Positions 1 through 10,049 of a DNA stretch of 64,000 nt are shown one piece after another. The translations under genes and the position numbers were made by a program. This DNA is from Cladophialophora immunda (lineage: Eukaryota > Ascomycota > Eurotiomycetes > Chaetothyriales > Herpotrichiellaceae). The DNA is taken from NCBI RefSeq assembly GCF_000835495.1, contig NW_015622542.1:5106485-5170484 (forward strand), read 5' to 3'. Positions within the stretch are counted from its first letter, which is position 1. Each line of letters begins with the position of its first letter. Below the pieces are notes generated by a model. The model had not been told where the DNA came from and ran no database searches. It saw nothing but the letters and a program-made list of their open reading frames with translations.

Positions 1-697
1 GCCCTTTTCTCCGTCCGACAACCTCCTCGCCACCATTGGCATTGCACTGTTTTTATCTGTCTTCGGCCTGTCGTTTGCCTCCCACGCCACGGAGAACGGT
101 GCTGGTTCGACCCTCAATGGGGCTTGTCCGGGCCATTGTTACCCCCGTGCAAGTCGGTTACTGGAGTCTCGATGAAGGCTGGTCGCTAAGCAGGATCACT
201 AAGAGATCTTTAGTTGAACATTCGTGTCTCAGCAAATCCGGGTGCAGGGTGTTTCCAGAAGGAAACTGGTAACCTACGGCAGGTCCCGGCCACACCCGCC
301 ATATTGCTCTTCTGGCTTGTTGTCTCCTCCGTCCTCACAAATCCGCCGTAGCATGTACGACTGGGGCCGCGCCATCACCTGCGCCTGGTCCTTCCCCCGT
401 GCAAGATGGCTAGAGGAGGTTGACATCGCCCTTGTCTGCCTGTGGAGTGACCTTGTCACTCAAGTCTGTTTGCTTTTGGGCCTCATCACCAATGATCGCA
501 ATGGTCTGGCTTCCTTTTGATATGCCGCGGGCGTTGCTACCTCTGGGTCTTTCCATTGCCGTGGCTTCATCACCTTGCACCTCTTTGAAATATTTCTCTT
601 TTATCAAGACTTAGAATTGCTTCCCATATCATTTCCAGACCAACACCACTGTCCTACTTCACAACATCTTCTGAGCATTCCACATCTTTCCAATATC
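1..697. other. Left edge, no gene recognised
   Basis: Only short, mutually overlapping open frames of 61 to 98 codons are present, and none shows a recognisable domain or protein-like composition. The last part is pyrimidine-rich with many CCA/TTC steps just before the ATG at 698. That is typical of a fungal core promoter or leader, so this stretch probably holds the promoter of the first gene. Confidence 0.5.
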
Positions 698-1882
698 ATG
701 CCACGACTTACCCCAGGTCGGATCTGGTCGAAGGGATCTGCTACTTCTCAGAGCTCCACCTCGACCCGCAGCGACCAGTCCAGCCATTCCAGCCTCTCCA
801 GTCACACTCAATATACCACACTCACGTCCTGTAGCGACACCAAGCCTATCATCAAGCAGTACCACAGCTATGAGGAGCGTGCGGTCGTTGAGGCGGCCAT
901 GGTCAATGCCGACGAATATGAACAAGACCCTCGAGCATCAACCGAAACATATACCTCAACAGTTGCTTCTGAGACTGATTCATCGAGACCTCCGAGCTTA
1001 TGTCCCTTGATGAGACATATATGTTACAAGCCTGATGCGATCGCCACCACTCCTATCGAGTTCGGGGAGCTATTTCCATCCACAAGAAGAATTCTTATTC
1101 AACACGACGACACCACTCCCGACGGAAATCTGAATCTTCGCATCGACACTGAGTTGACCATCTCCAAAGGGCACAAGCTGAAATTGACTCTCTTCCACCT
1201 GCGCATGTACGATCTCGCCGAACGCCAGTTCTCACTTCGTCGATATCAGCGGCAGTCGGGTCGGGAAGTCTGCAACTCGAAGCGGAAGTATCTGAAACCA
1301 GTTGCCCAGCAATCATCATCTTTGCCCTCCTCGCCCCGGCGGCGGTCATTCACCTCGACTCTTGCAAAGCTGAATTTCAGAGCACTAAAGAGCAAGCCTG
1401 AGCCCAAGCCGGCTCAAGAGATGCGAGACGAGGAGTCGGACGATGATTTCAGTTCTTTCGCTGCCCAAGTTGATGTCAAAGCGACGATCCCCACGGATAC
1501 CATCAGAGTCGAATTTTCCAATTATGCCCAAGTCGAATTAGAGCGGCGTAAGACAGGAGACGGCAGATATGAGTTTGAGTATTGGGGTGAGCGGTATTCC
1601 TGGAGGCGGAATATCTATCGGGATGAATCAGAGCTGGTGTTCTCTTTTGAGCTGATCACGTCGTCTTCCGGGGCCTGCATTGCCCATATCACTCCAGACA
1701 AGTTGTCACAGAGACAAAGCAGGCAAGAAGCGGCGCTGGGTGGTTGGATTCCACCGTGTAGCCTACGGCTCACGGAGAAGGAAATCTCGAATGACTTGGG
1801 AGACGTGATTATGGCCACCGGACTCATGACCCTTGTGGATGACTGCATCAAAAGACACTGGCACGAGCCACACCGCTCCTAA
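698..1882 (+). CDS. Uncharacterised fungal protein, 394 aa
   Basis: Single exon. The frame is open from 575, but I take the ATG at 698 (MPRLTPGRIW) because the upstream part reads as leader sequence and has no protein-like look. The first 100 residues are Ser/Thr-rich and probably disordered. The centre has a basic Ser-rich linker followed by an acidic patch (DEESDDD). The C-terminal half looks folded, with alternating hydrophobic strands around FEYWGERYSWRR and a final hydrophobic helix-like stretch ending ATGLMTLVDDCIKRHWH. The strand-rich C-terminus vaguely resembles a tubby/LURP-one-like barrel, but I cannot support that by motif. No signal peptide or membrane segment is seen. Function is unknown; that it is a real gene is fairly certain from length and composition. 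Confidence 0.75.
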   Translation: MPRLTPGRIWSKGSATSQSSTSTRSDQSSHSSLSSHTQYTTLTSCSDTKPIIKQYHSYEERAVVEAAMVNADEYEQDPRASTETYTSTVASETDSSRPPSLCPLMRHICYKPDAIATTPIEFGELFPSTRRILIQHDDTTPDGNLNLRIDTELTISKGHKLKLTLFHLRMYDLAERQFSLRRYQRQSGREVCNSKRKYLKPVAQQSSSLPSSPRRRSFTSTLAKLNFRALKSKPEPKPAQEMRDEESDDDFSSFAAQVDVKATIPTDTIRVEFSNYAQVELERRKTGDGRYEFEYWGERYSWRRNIYRDESELVFSFELITSSSGACIAHITPDKLSQRQSRQEAALGGWIPPCSLRLTEKEISNDLGDVIMATGLMTLVDDCIKRHWHEPHRS

Positions 1883-4232
1883 TCCAGGAAGAATTGATCA
1901 GCCTCGGATCGCACTTTATTGACTGGTTCTCTTTGTTCCCCCTCAACCTTTTGTTCAGCCTGAACACAAACTCGGGAATGGATTTCCCATTGCAGCGGTG
2001 TTACACAGCTACTGGCGGTGTGGGATGCATGCTGAAGACCAAATGTAAAGGACATGAGTGATGGACTCTCGGGGAGTTGTCAGGATGGAATCCGTCACAT
2101 TTTTCTTGTACAGAATTTGCATTGGGCCAACGCGTGGCGGAAGATTGATCTGGGCAGGAATGTCTGGACACATTTGGGCTGGTCAGCGCAGGGGACAAGG
2201 CTTGAACAACGTAAATCAGGACGCACAGGACACGACATGACCAGAAGGGATGGGTCCATTCCGCATGACTCGTGTTCCACAGGATGAGGGGCTCTAAATG
2301 TATAGCTAAACGGATGACTTGACGCGAGTATAACGGATACTGTGTCCACGCTTCGGTGGGATGAAGCTGTACAAATGAAAAGCATAATTTGATGTACTGA
2401 GACCTGACAAGGCCATCACTGGAGTCTGACTGGGTTGCTGGGTTTCTGGGTATGAGACCTAGGTATTTAGGTGTCTAGGTGCTCAGAGGTAGCCGTGTGT
2501 ACTTCCCTGTATGGAGTATTCTACCTAGGTAAACCTGTATAGGTCCGATCTAAGCTGCATTGGGATCTAGCGGCTTGGCCTCCGTCACCCGCTGCTGTGA
2601 TTGGCCCCGCGGCCCCTGCTGACCAAATGGCTTTCCACGTCCGTCATGCTCATTTGCGCCCACTCTGTTTTTTGTTCCTGCTGTGCATCTTGCTCCAACC
2701 ATTATGCCTCCATCATCCTAGACAAGATACTACTGCTGCACAGCTCTCGAAACTCTTGCCACGCTCGACGGCTCAATGCCGCGTTACTTTCTATTGAACA
2801 CCAGTGCTCACTGCAGGCCTAAGCTCCCCCAGCCTCCACTTGTCAGTCACAGGTCTCAGCAGCAGGGATCTCGCCTCCCTTTTCTTCACCTTTTTTCTCT
2901 CTTCTCTTTCACAGCCCCTGCTTTCTCTGTGGACTGAAATGACTGGACACCTAGGCTCGTGTTCCTTGCACTCCGGGGTTGTTGCTAGGGATTGTGGTAC
3001 TCTCCACCGACTAATTGGCCCTTATTATCAAATTGTTACCCGCGTATTCGCCTTTTGACTTCTGTCTGGCTTGTCCTCAGGAAGGTACCCATAGACTTCC
3101 ATCTTACGCCACGATACCCAATCTCACAGTGCAAGCACTCGCCATTCTCGGAAAATTCGGTTCAAGGCAAGACGTGGATCGATCTCATGCGTGCTCTGAC
3201 ACACACCCCCCCGTCCAGCTCAGATTGCTGCCCAAATGCAAAATCATCCCCGAAAGCATTGAAGGCGACCAATAAGGACACCAGCCCTGGTTTTTGACGT
3301 ACTCCGAATGCAGCCAGAGCAAAGGGAGATTTGCAATCCTTGTTCGGAAGCTCTCTGACTGCTTCCAACATCTCCACGACCATCGAGTCGGGTTGATGTG
3401 GACATATCACCGATGGAAACAGTTTGTGCTATTTTTTTTTCGCCGCTATCTTGCATTCGATCGGTCGGCACCAGCTGTGCCGCCCCCACTTCGATATTGC
3501 CATCCGCCATGGATGGTTTCCTTCTAGCCTTTCGCGGACTTTTCCCCCATCCCTTTGATTGTCACAGAGTCCTCTTTTTCTACGCCATCATGCATATCAT
3601 CGCTTGCGCTTGGGGCCGGACCTTTCGTCCCACTACTGTACGCTGCCGGATAGCTGATGTGTTGGCAGCATCTCTCTGGTGAGGCTGTTGGCTCTGGTTT
3701 TTTTTGCTTTGCGTTCTTCCATCCCATCGCTCTACCCACGTTTGACATCTCACACCTCTGCAGTCTCGCCCTTTTGTACCACGACATTCTTCATAGATGA
3801 TGCCAGGGCCGCTGCTCCATCGATACAAAAGTGTCACGAGATCTCAGATCATGTCGCACAAAGCCAACCTATCTCCTCTACGTTCAGTTGTTTTCAATGC
3901 TGCCCTACCTTGAAATGAAGCGGCCTTGATAGACAAAGAACCTGTCGTGGAAAGGAAATACTGGAGCACCTGCAGCTCGCCTTCCCTGCTTTTGGCACTC
4001 GCTCTGTCACTTTGCTCTGCGTCCATAGCTGAGCATTCGAGCTGATTCGGGGGCTTTTCTTGAGATATAAAGCCCTGAGATATCCGTGGTCACGCAGGGT
4101 GGTTTCTGTCATCATCTCACTTCGACCCTTCCTCGTTGACCACGATCCAACATCCTCTACGAAGACATCAAGCAGCTGGATCAAAAGCACTCGCAATCCA
4201 AGCCAACGACTTGACCACATTTTCATTCCACC
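1883..4232. other. 2.35 kb intergenic region, no gene supported
   Basis: Several open frames of 60 to 184 codons occur on both strands, but they overlap each other and look like chance frames. The stretch 2452-2550 carries loosely repeated AGGT/CCTAGGTA steps, a common low-complexity feature of ascomycete spacers. The last kilobase is T/C-rich and probably serves as promoter and leader of the dsRNA-binding-domain gene at 4233. Confidence 0.5.
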
Positions 4233-4670
4233 ATGGCTACAAAAACCCACAAGACCTGGCAGGAAGAGCTTGCTGGTAAGCCTCGCCCCATTATGGTTGC
4301 TAAAACTTTGGCTAACTTGTTCATAGCTGAGTGCCGGAAACTTAGGCTGCCTACTCCCCAATTCAACATCGTCTCTGATCGTCGAGGTGAGTTGTGCACT
4401 GCACAAATTCTCAGCATTTTCTTCATTGTTGTTCGGACGCTGATGCATTCTTCTGGCTTTCTAGGTGGCCGAACAGCTTGGTCTGCTACAGTCACAATCC
4501 AGGGTCAGAATCTTGCAGCAAGATACTGGTACGACGGGCAATACCTCAACAACGCCAAAGAAGACGCCGCAGAAGTGGCTTGCACCAAACTTCGCAACCC
4601 GTCGATCACGGCCGGCCAGTCAACGGTTTACCGCGCACAGTCTGGCTATGGGGGCCCCTGGGCTCGCTGA
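4233..4670 (+). CDS. Small double-stranded-RNA-binding-domain protein, 102 aa
   Basis: Three exons: 4233-4275, 4327-4386 and 4465-4670, with introns starting GTAAGC and GTGAGT and ending ATAG and CTAG. The spliced protein is essentially one dsRBM. An N-terminal helix (WQEELAAECRKL) is followed by the strand region FNIVSDRRGGRTAWSATV, a second strand pair (LAARYWYDGQYLNN) and the C-terminal helix AKEDAAEVACTKL. The A-K-x2-A-A-E-x-A helix start is the dsRBM hallmark that contacts RNA. There is no second domain, so it may act as an adaptor or regulator; the RNA target is unknown. Both introns (51 and 78 nt) are multiples of three with no in-frame stop, so the unspliced ORF also reads through as 145 aa. 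The domain is recognised from pattern and cellular role is not inferred. Confidence 0.85.
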   Translation: MATKTHKTWQEELAGKPRPIMVAKTLANLFIAECRKLRLPTPQFNIVSDRRGELCTAQILSIFFIVVRTLMHSSGFLGGRTAWSATVTIQGQNLAARYWYDGQYLNNAKEDAAEVACTKLRNPSITAGQSTVYRAQSGYGGPWAR

Positions 4671-5785
4671 GTCTCGTGCTGTGCTGCGACGTGCGTTGGA
4701 AGGCAATACAGTGCTTTCCGCCAGGTACAAAGCCGCAGGCAGGGTTCGAAGTCGAATTTTCGGTGGGGCAATTGCCTCAATACCTACTGCATCCAACTGG
4801 GCAAAGGAGAATTTCGAATGAGAGCATAGCGATGGCGTTACGGTGACACCGAGACACAGGGACACCAGGGGGGCTAGGAGGGATGTTTTCTTTTTTTTCT
4901 TTGGGATTGGATTTTCTTTCTCCTTTGTTCGTCTTTGGCTGTTGTTTCTCAGAGAAAAAACACACACAAACAAACCCCCCAGATTCCAAGAGAGATTAGA
5001 ACCAGTCTGTCTCCTTGTCCAGGCTTCAAGCTGTCAGCCAACGGGAGAGGTCTCAGTCCTCACCCAAATTTTCTTGACCGCTCTTCAGAATTGATAGAAG
5101 AAAATGCAGGAATCTATGATATCTCATGCTGATGTTTTAATTCTGCCTGTGCCTGGTCCTGCGCAGGTGTCCGATCAGTGCACGGGATATGGTTGTTTTC
5201 CTTTCCTTCTGAACACCTCATCATCCCATGCGGCGTGTCGGTGGCGGGTGGAGCTGCGGCGATCTAAGCTTGCAGCATGGGGCAAAATGTTTGTGTACCA
5301 TGACCTGTCGTGCTACTGTCAATAGGCGGTTGGGAGACTGTGAAGCCACGTCCTTCGCATGACCCGACGCTCTGGATGTCGAATCAAGGCGAGGGAGCTG
5401 TTGCTCTAGAGGGGTGGGAAGGTGGGAAGGTGGGAAGGAGGGAAGGAACGAGGCGTCGCCGTGGCCGTGGCCGAGAAAAAAGTTCCGGGCCACAAACTCG
5501 TCCACCTCGTAAAATCCTGTTTCCACTTCACCGTCGCGCACCCTCCATCAGACCGAGTTGCCTTTGTCGTACTCGGCATCAAATGATCTGTCAAGTACCC
5601 GGCAAGCCAAATTGACGTGTAGAGGTACATCCCCGTGCCACCTGGACCCGCGGACAGGTGCATTTCCCACTGCCGGATTTCATATGCACTGGACCCGTCA
5701 AGTAACCAAACCACGTCTTGACATCTTCACCGCTGCGAAGCAGGCAATTACCGCCAGTCCCTATGCATTCGGACCAGTCGCCGCC
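4671..5785. other. Spacer upstream of the tRNA-guanine transglycosylase gene
   Basis: No gene recognised. It includes a poly-T/poly-A bearing stretch near 4885-4970 that is a plausible 3' end for the preceding gene, and a G-rich tandem repeat at 5413-5444, listed separately. Frames of 70 to 118 codons on either strand overlap one another and lack domain features. Confidence 0.5.
5413..5444 (+). repeat. GGTGGGAA tandem repeat, putative G-quadruplex
   Basis: Four 8-bp units, the last one imperfect with A for T, preceded by GG. At least four runs of three or more G lie within 32 bases, separated by 1 to 5 bases, which satisfies the usual G-quadruplex pattern on the + strand. It lies about 340 bp upstream of the start codon at 5786, so it may sit in that promoter. 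Confidence 0.75.
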
Positions 5786-7491
5786 ATGTCGACCGCTACA
5801 AAGCCCTCAGCGCTGACCTTTGATCTCAAGGCCCGGTGTTCGGTACGCAGCCATCACTCCCCATCCATTCCCCTGCCGCAAGACCACTCCCGCAGTTGAC
5901 AAATTTCCTCCTCCATCTTTCTAGACATCCAAGGCCCGTGCCTCGACTCTGCATTTGCCTCATGGCCCAGTGGACCTTCCGATTTTCATGCCAGTGGCCA
6001 CCCAGGCATCCCTCAAAGGACTGACCCCCGAACAATTGGAAGAGACTGGTTGCAGATTGTGCCTGAACAATACATACCACTTGGGATTGAAACCTGGCCA
6101 GGCGGTGCTTGACGCCATTGGCGGTGCCCATAAATTGCAAGGATGGAACTACAATATCCTGACTGACAGCGGCGGGTTGGTGGTGCACAGCACCCTCTCT
6201 GCCCGAGGATAAGTGACTGATTCGGGCTATCTCAAGTTTTCAAATGGTTTCATTGCTCAAGTTGGCAAAGATCACGGAGGAAGGCGTGCGATTCCTCAGT
6301 CCCCACGATGGTAGCCCAATGTATGTGACGGCCCAGATGGAGGAACTTCGCACGAACTGGAGACTCATGTCATGCATAGGCTCCTTACTCCCGAGCACTC
6401 CATGTCCCTTCAGAACTCCATCGGCTCAGATATAATGATGCAGCTCGACGATGTGATTCAGACGACATCGCCCGATCATGCCCGTATGAAGGAGGCCATG
6501 GAACGCTCCATCCGTTGGCTCGACAGGTGCATCGCTTCGCACAAGAACCCCAGCACGCAGAACCTCTTTTGCATCATCCAGGGTGGCCTCGATCTGGACA
6601 TGAGGCGGCAATGCTGCGAAGAAATGGTCAAGAGAGATACTCCTGGCATAGCCATTGGTGGTCTGTCCGGCGGAGAAGCAAAGGCGGATTTTTGCAAAGT
6701 GTATAGAAGCTTCCATTCTCTTGTTTCTGCCTTTGGTTGTCTGGACGCTTACTCTTTGGGCAGTGTTGATACATGCACCGGTCTACTACCTGAGAATAAG
6801 CCGAGATATGTAATGGGTATTGTATGGCAATCCTTTTTGTTGCTAGTAGCCGACAAGCACTTACCTGTACAGGGCTACCCAGAGGATATAGTCGTCGCAG
6901 TGGCTCTTGGAGCAGATATGTTTGATTGTGTGTGGCCAACACGAACTGCGGTGAGTCTACATACCTTTATCCTGTGTCCTCACGGCCCATAGTTCTGACA
7001 GAGGAATAACCGTGTGTATTTGTAGCGCTTTGGCAATGCGATCACTTCCAGCGGCGTCCTGAACCTCAAAAATGCTCGATATGCTGAGGACTTCGGTCCC
7101 GTCGAGCAAGGCTGTACCTGCACTTGCTGTCGTCCCAAAGAAGAAGGCGGATTGGCCATCACCAGAGCGTATATCTACCACCTCGCAGCGAAGGAGACTG
7201 TGGGGGCTCACTTGTATGTCATTCATCTCTCGAGTCAGCTTGCCTGCTGTCTGGCTGTGTCTTTGGTCTCTGTCAGCTCTGGACTGGATCTCTTGATTGA
7301 CTCGTTATTTTCACAGATTGACGATGCATAATGTACACCACTTGCTTTCACTAATGCGACGGATCAGAACGGCCATCATTGACGACCAGTATGCTTCATT
7401 CTGCAAGCAATTCTTTGCAAAGTATTTTGACGGTCAGCCTCCGCCGATATGGGCTGTCGATGCTCTTAAAGGAGTGGGCATTGAGATATGA
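5786..7491 (+). CDS. tgt: Queuine tRNA-ribosyltransferase catalytic subunit, 403 aa
   Basis: Exchanges guanine 34 of GUN-anticodon tRNAs for queuine, giving queuosine. In eukaryotes the catalytic subunit works with a QTRT2-type partner. Eight exons: 5786-5842, 5925-6175, 6237-6320, 6380-6700, 6764-6821, 6873-6950, 7026-7213 and 7317-7491. All junctions keep frame and restore family motifs. Visible motifs are [37 protein letters not shown], the substrate loop [16 protein letters not shown] with the nucleophilic Asp at about residue 275, and the zinc set C313-x-C315-x2-C318 with a downstream His near 345. Length equals that of the human catalytic subunit. With eight exons it is the most intron-rich gene here. 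Fungi cannot make queuine, so the enzyme depends on uptake or salvage (family knowledge). Confidence 0.95.
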
Positions 7492-7895
7492 TCACGTTGT
7501 AGACCCTGGTAGAGATTGACATTGTGAGGACCAAGGAGTGTGGAATCCTAGCTTCGGGTGGGTAAGCACCTTAGACCTCAACGCTCTCCGGATGGAGGAT
7601 CATTTTGGTTCTTCTTTTTGAGCCTGAAATGCCCCAACCCGGCAACAAAGTCATCTCTATTCTATGGGTGAAACCCACCAAATGAAGACAACGATCATGC
7701 TCGGGCAAGACATTTTGTTTTGACCGGGCAGTAAAACAAGGCCGGAAAGTGCTCATCGGCATGGTGAAATTTACCGGTCTCCTAGTTCTACCCTATAAAT
7801 CTCTATCAGGCATTGGCATAACTATCTAAAATAATATGGTCAGAGACACCCCTCCCACTCTGGACTGAAACAAAACCCCAACCTCACACGACAAT
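7492..7895. other. Convergent spacer
   Basis: Short AT-richer region between two genes that end towards each other. It presumably carries both 3' ends. No gene or clear structured element seen. Confidence 0.5.
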
Positions 7896-8942
7896 TCAGA
7901 TCCTTGACTGTTCCTCCGGCTTCCCCTTGCCGTTGACCTGAAGCTTCTTTTCGAGCTCCCTTTGGAAACTGGCATCCAACGCCTTGACGAGGGCATAGAT
8001 TCCCCGCAGCAGCGGTGTCTGCACGCCCCTTTCCTCGGCCAATCGGACGGCGTTGCCGACGATGGCGTCGACCTCCATCCTCGCGCCGACCTTGGCGTCC
8101 GCGAGCATGGAGGGCTCTATGCCGGGCAGGCCCCTGACCTTGGCGCGGTTGATCTGGTACTCGATCGTGTCGGCGTTGACGTTGTCGTAGCCGCGAGACC
8201 GTGCGACGGCGGCGATCTCGGTCATGAGCGACTTGATCAGGTTCAGCGAGTACTCTGGCGGCGAGGAGTGGAGGAACTGCGCGTCGCGCGACCGGGATAG
8301 CGCGCACACTGGGTTCCAGCTCGCGTTGACCATGAGCTTGCTCCAGCGCTCCGGTTGCACGTCGTCGTGCACTTGCGTGCTGCCGCCCCCGGCGTTGAGG
8401 AGGCGGGCGAACGACTCTGCCGCGGCTTGGTGCTCGCGTGAGGCGTTGGTCGGGTATGTCCCAATGTGCAAAAGCTCAATCTCGCGGTGGGCGATCACGG
8501 CCGGGGCGGTTTGCGTCGCTGGAAGGTACACCACGCAGCTGAGCAGGGGGTTGTCCGGGTAGAGGGCGCGGTAGGGTTCTTCGATGGCAATGCCGTTTTG
8601 GATCAGCGCGATGGTCGTCTGGGGTGAGATGGCCGGGCGGAGTTGTTCTGGCATTGACGGGGTCGTGTGGATGGCCTTTGCCGTGACAACGATGAAGTCG
8701 AACGGTTTGCCTCCCGAGCGTGAGACGGCCTCGTCCACGCTCCGCACCACTTGGGGCTTGAAGTTGACGCCTTCCCCGAAAATCGTCGAGTTGATGGTGA
8801 AGCCCGCCGTCGAGGCCACCGCATAGTTCGACCGGCATACCGTGTACAAGTTGTCTGAGCCGACGGCACGGAAGAGGATCCAGGCGTAGACGGCGCCGAC
8901 ACTACCGGTGCCAAAGACGAGGACGCGAGGAGGGGTAGACAT
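7896..8942 (-). CDS. Ketopantoate reductase (ApbA/PanE) family protein, 348 aa
   Basis: Single exon. The N-terminus carries an NAD(P)-binding Rossmann motif, VLVFGTGSVGAVYA (GxGxxG), within the first 20 residues. The order is the two-domain plan of 2-dehydropantoate 2-reductase. A segment FDFIVVTAKAIHT follows in the nucleotide-binding half, then IALIQNGIAIEEP, which matches the family NG motif. The C-terminal helical domain includes RWSKLMVNASWNPVCALSRS, where the Lys and Asn match family catalytic/substrate residues. Canonical members reduce ketopantoate to pantoate for coenzyme A synthesis. Fungi carry several paralogues of unknown substrate, so the pantothenate role is only probable. The coding region is more GC-rich than its flanks. 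Confidence 0.88.
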   Translation of the reverse strand: MSTPPRVLVFGTGSVGAVYAWILFRAVGSDNLYTVCRSNYAVASTAGFTINSTIFGEGVNFKPQVVRSVDEAVSRSGGKPFDFIVVTAKAIHTTPSMPEQLRPAISPQTTIALIQNGIAIEEPYRALYPDNPLLSCVVYLPATQTAPAVIAHREIELLHIGTYPTNASREHQAAAESFARLLNAGGGSTQVHDDVQPERWSKLMVNASWNPVCALSRSRDAQFLHSSPPEYSLNLIKSLMTEIAAVARSRGYDNVNADTIEYQINRAKVRGLPGIEPSMLADAKVGARMEVDAIVGNAVRLAEERGVQTPLLRGIYALVKALDASFQRELEKKLQVNGKGKPEEQSRI

Positions 8943-10049
8943 GGTTGTTGTGCTAGGAGAGTCGCGTTAACCAGGTAGAGAGAGGAGTGTTGTATGATGA
9001 CTGGGCCTTTTTGTTCTCATTTCTTTACGGTGCTCCTTGCTTGAGAAGCTCGGATGCATCTTTTGGGGGGATCAATACATGAAGAATTGAGATATCGCCG
9101 GTTATGAGCCGCGGAGGGTGTGGAGATAACCGGCAAATGTCCCGATGGGATGGGATCATCTCATATCCAATGGGAAGATGCCTTTGAGCCGTTTCCAGAC
9201 GGGTGAGGAGAAGTCGTGCTGGGGAAGGGAAAATGGTAGAACTATCGTGTTTCGTATCTCAGGAGAAATAGTAGGAGCAAGGAAAGACGAAAGTATGCCT
9301 ACCTTTTCATCCTTTGCTGCGATATCCAACCCAGCCTCGCAATCCCGGGGGAGGTATGCTGGACAGATGGCTGAGAACTTGTTCTCCGAGCAGGGACAGC
9401 AGTGAGTTGGCCGGAGAATACTGGAGACAGGGTTCTCGTGTATATATACCGATGCTGACCATGAGGGACGTAGCATCTCACATCAGAGCAGGCAGGGTAG
9501 GCTGCTCGCGGTAAAGGCTGTGACAAGCCGAACACCCAGCGCCGGGCAACACACCGTTGGAGAGATGGTCTCATGTTTGGTAGGAGCTCTTGAGGCCTTG
9601 CATCTCTGCGCCAATGACGATGGAGGGTTTGTGGTTCGAGGCGTGGACGACGAGCACAACGGAGAAGATGTCGCAATCGTCGCGGTACTGGCCCTACAAG
9701 ATCTCGAAGGATGCGTCCTCGTCCATCTTGCATCGGATCAAGGCACTGCTGAGGCCAATCGCAGAGGAGATAAGAATGCAAGGGCGGAGCAGATGCGCCA
9801 AACACGATGTGCAGCCGGCGACGCGACGCACGAGGGCACAAAAGGGGGTCAACCAGCGACCAGTGTGACTAGGATCAGCCGAATGACGTTGTTTGCTGTC
9901 CAAGAGGCTGAAACCCACTTCCCAAGATGGAGACGCTTCCCTTTGATTTGATCCATCCAGAGGTATACACAGTCCAACCCGACCAAGAGAAGGAATCAAA
10001 GGGAGCACCACAACATTCAAGGTGAAGAGAAAACAAGAACACCACAACC
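8943..10049. other. Divergent spacer between the reductase and the Hos3 gene
   Basis: Probably two promoters and leaders. Frames of up to 180 codons exist on both strands in the GC-rich half (9299-9951). They overlap each other on opposite strands and show no recognisable domain, so I do not call a gene. Confidence 0.45.

Noticed and set aside
2467..2479. 13-base match TTAGGTGTCTAGG shared with 39999-40011.
   Set aside because: Matches of this length are expected by chance in 64 kb, and flanks do not extend the similarity.
9299..10047. Minus-strand frames of 117 to 180 codons, one continuing past a single TAG near 9691 for about 40 more sensible-looking codons.
   Set aside because: They overlap a 143-codon frame on the other strand, lack any domain or splice logic, and lie in the GC-rich promoter spacer of the deacetylase gene.
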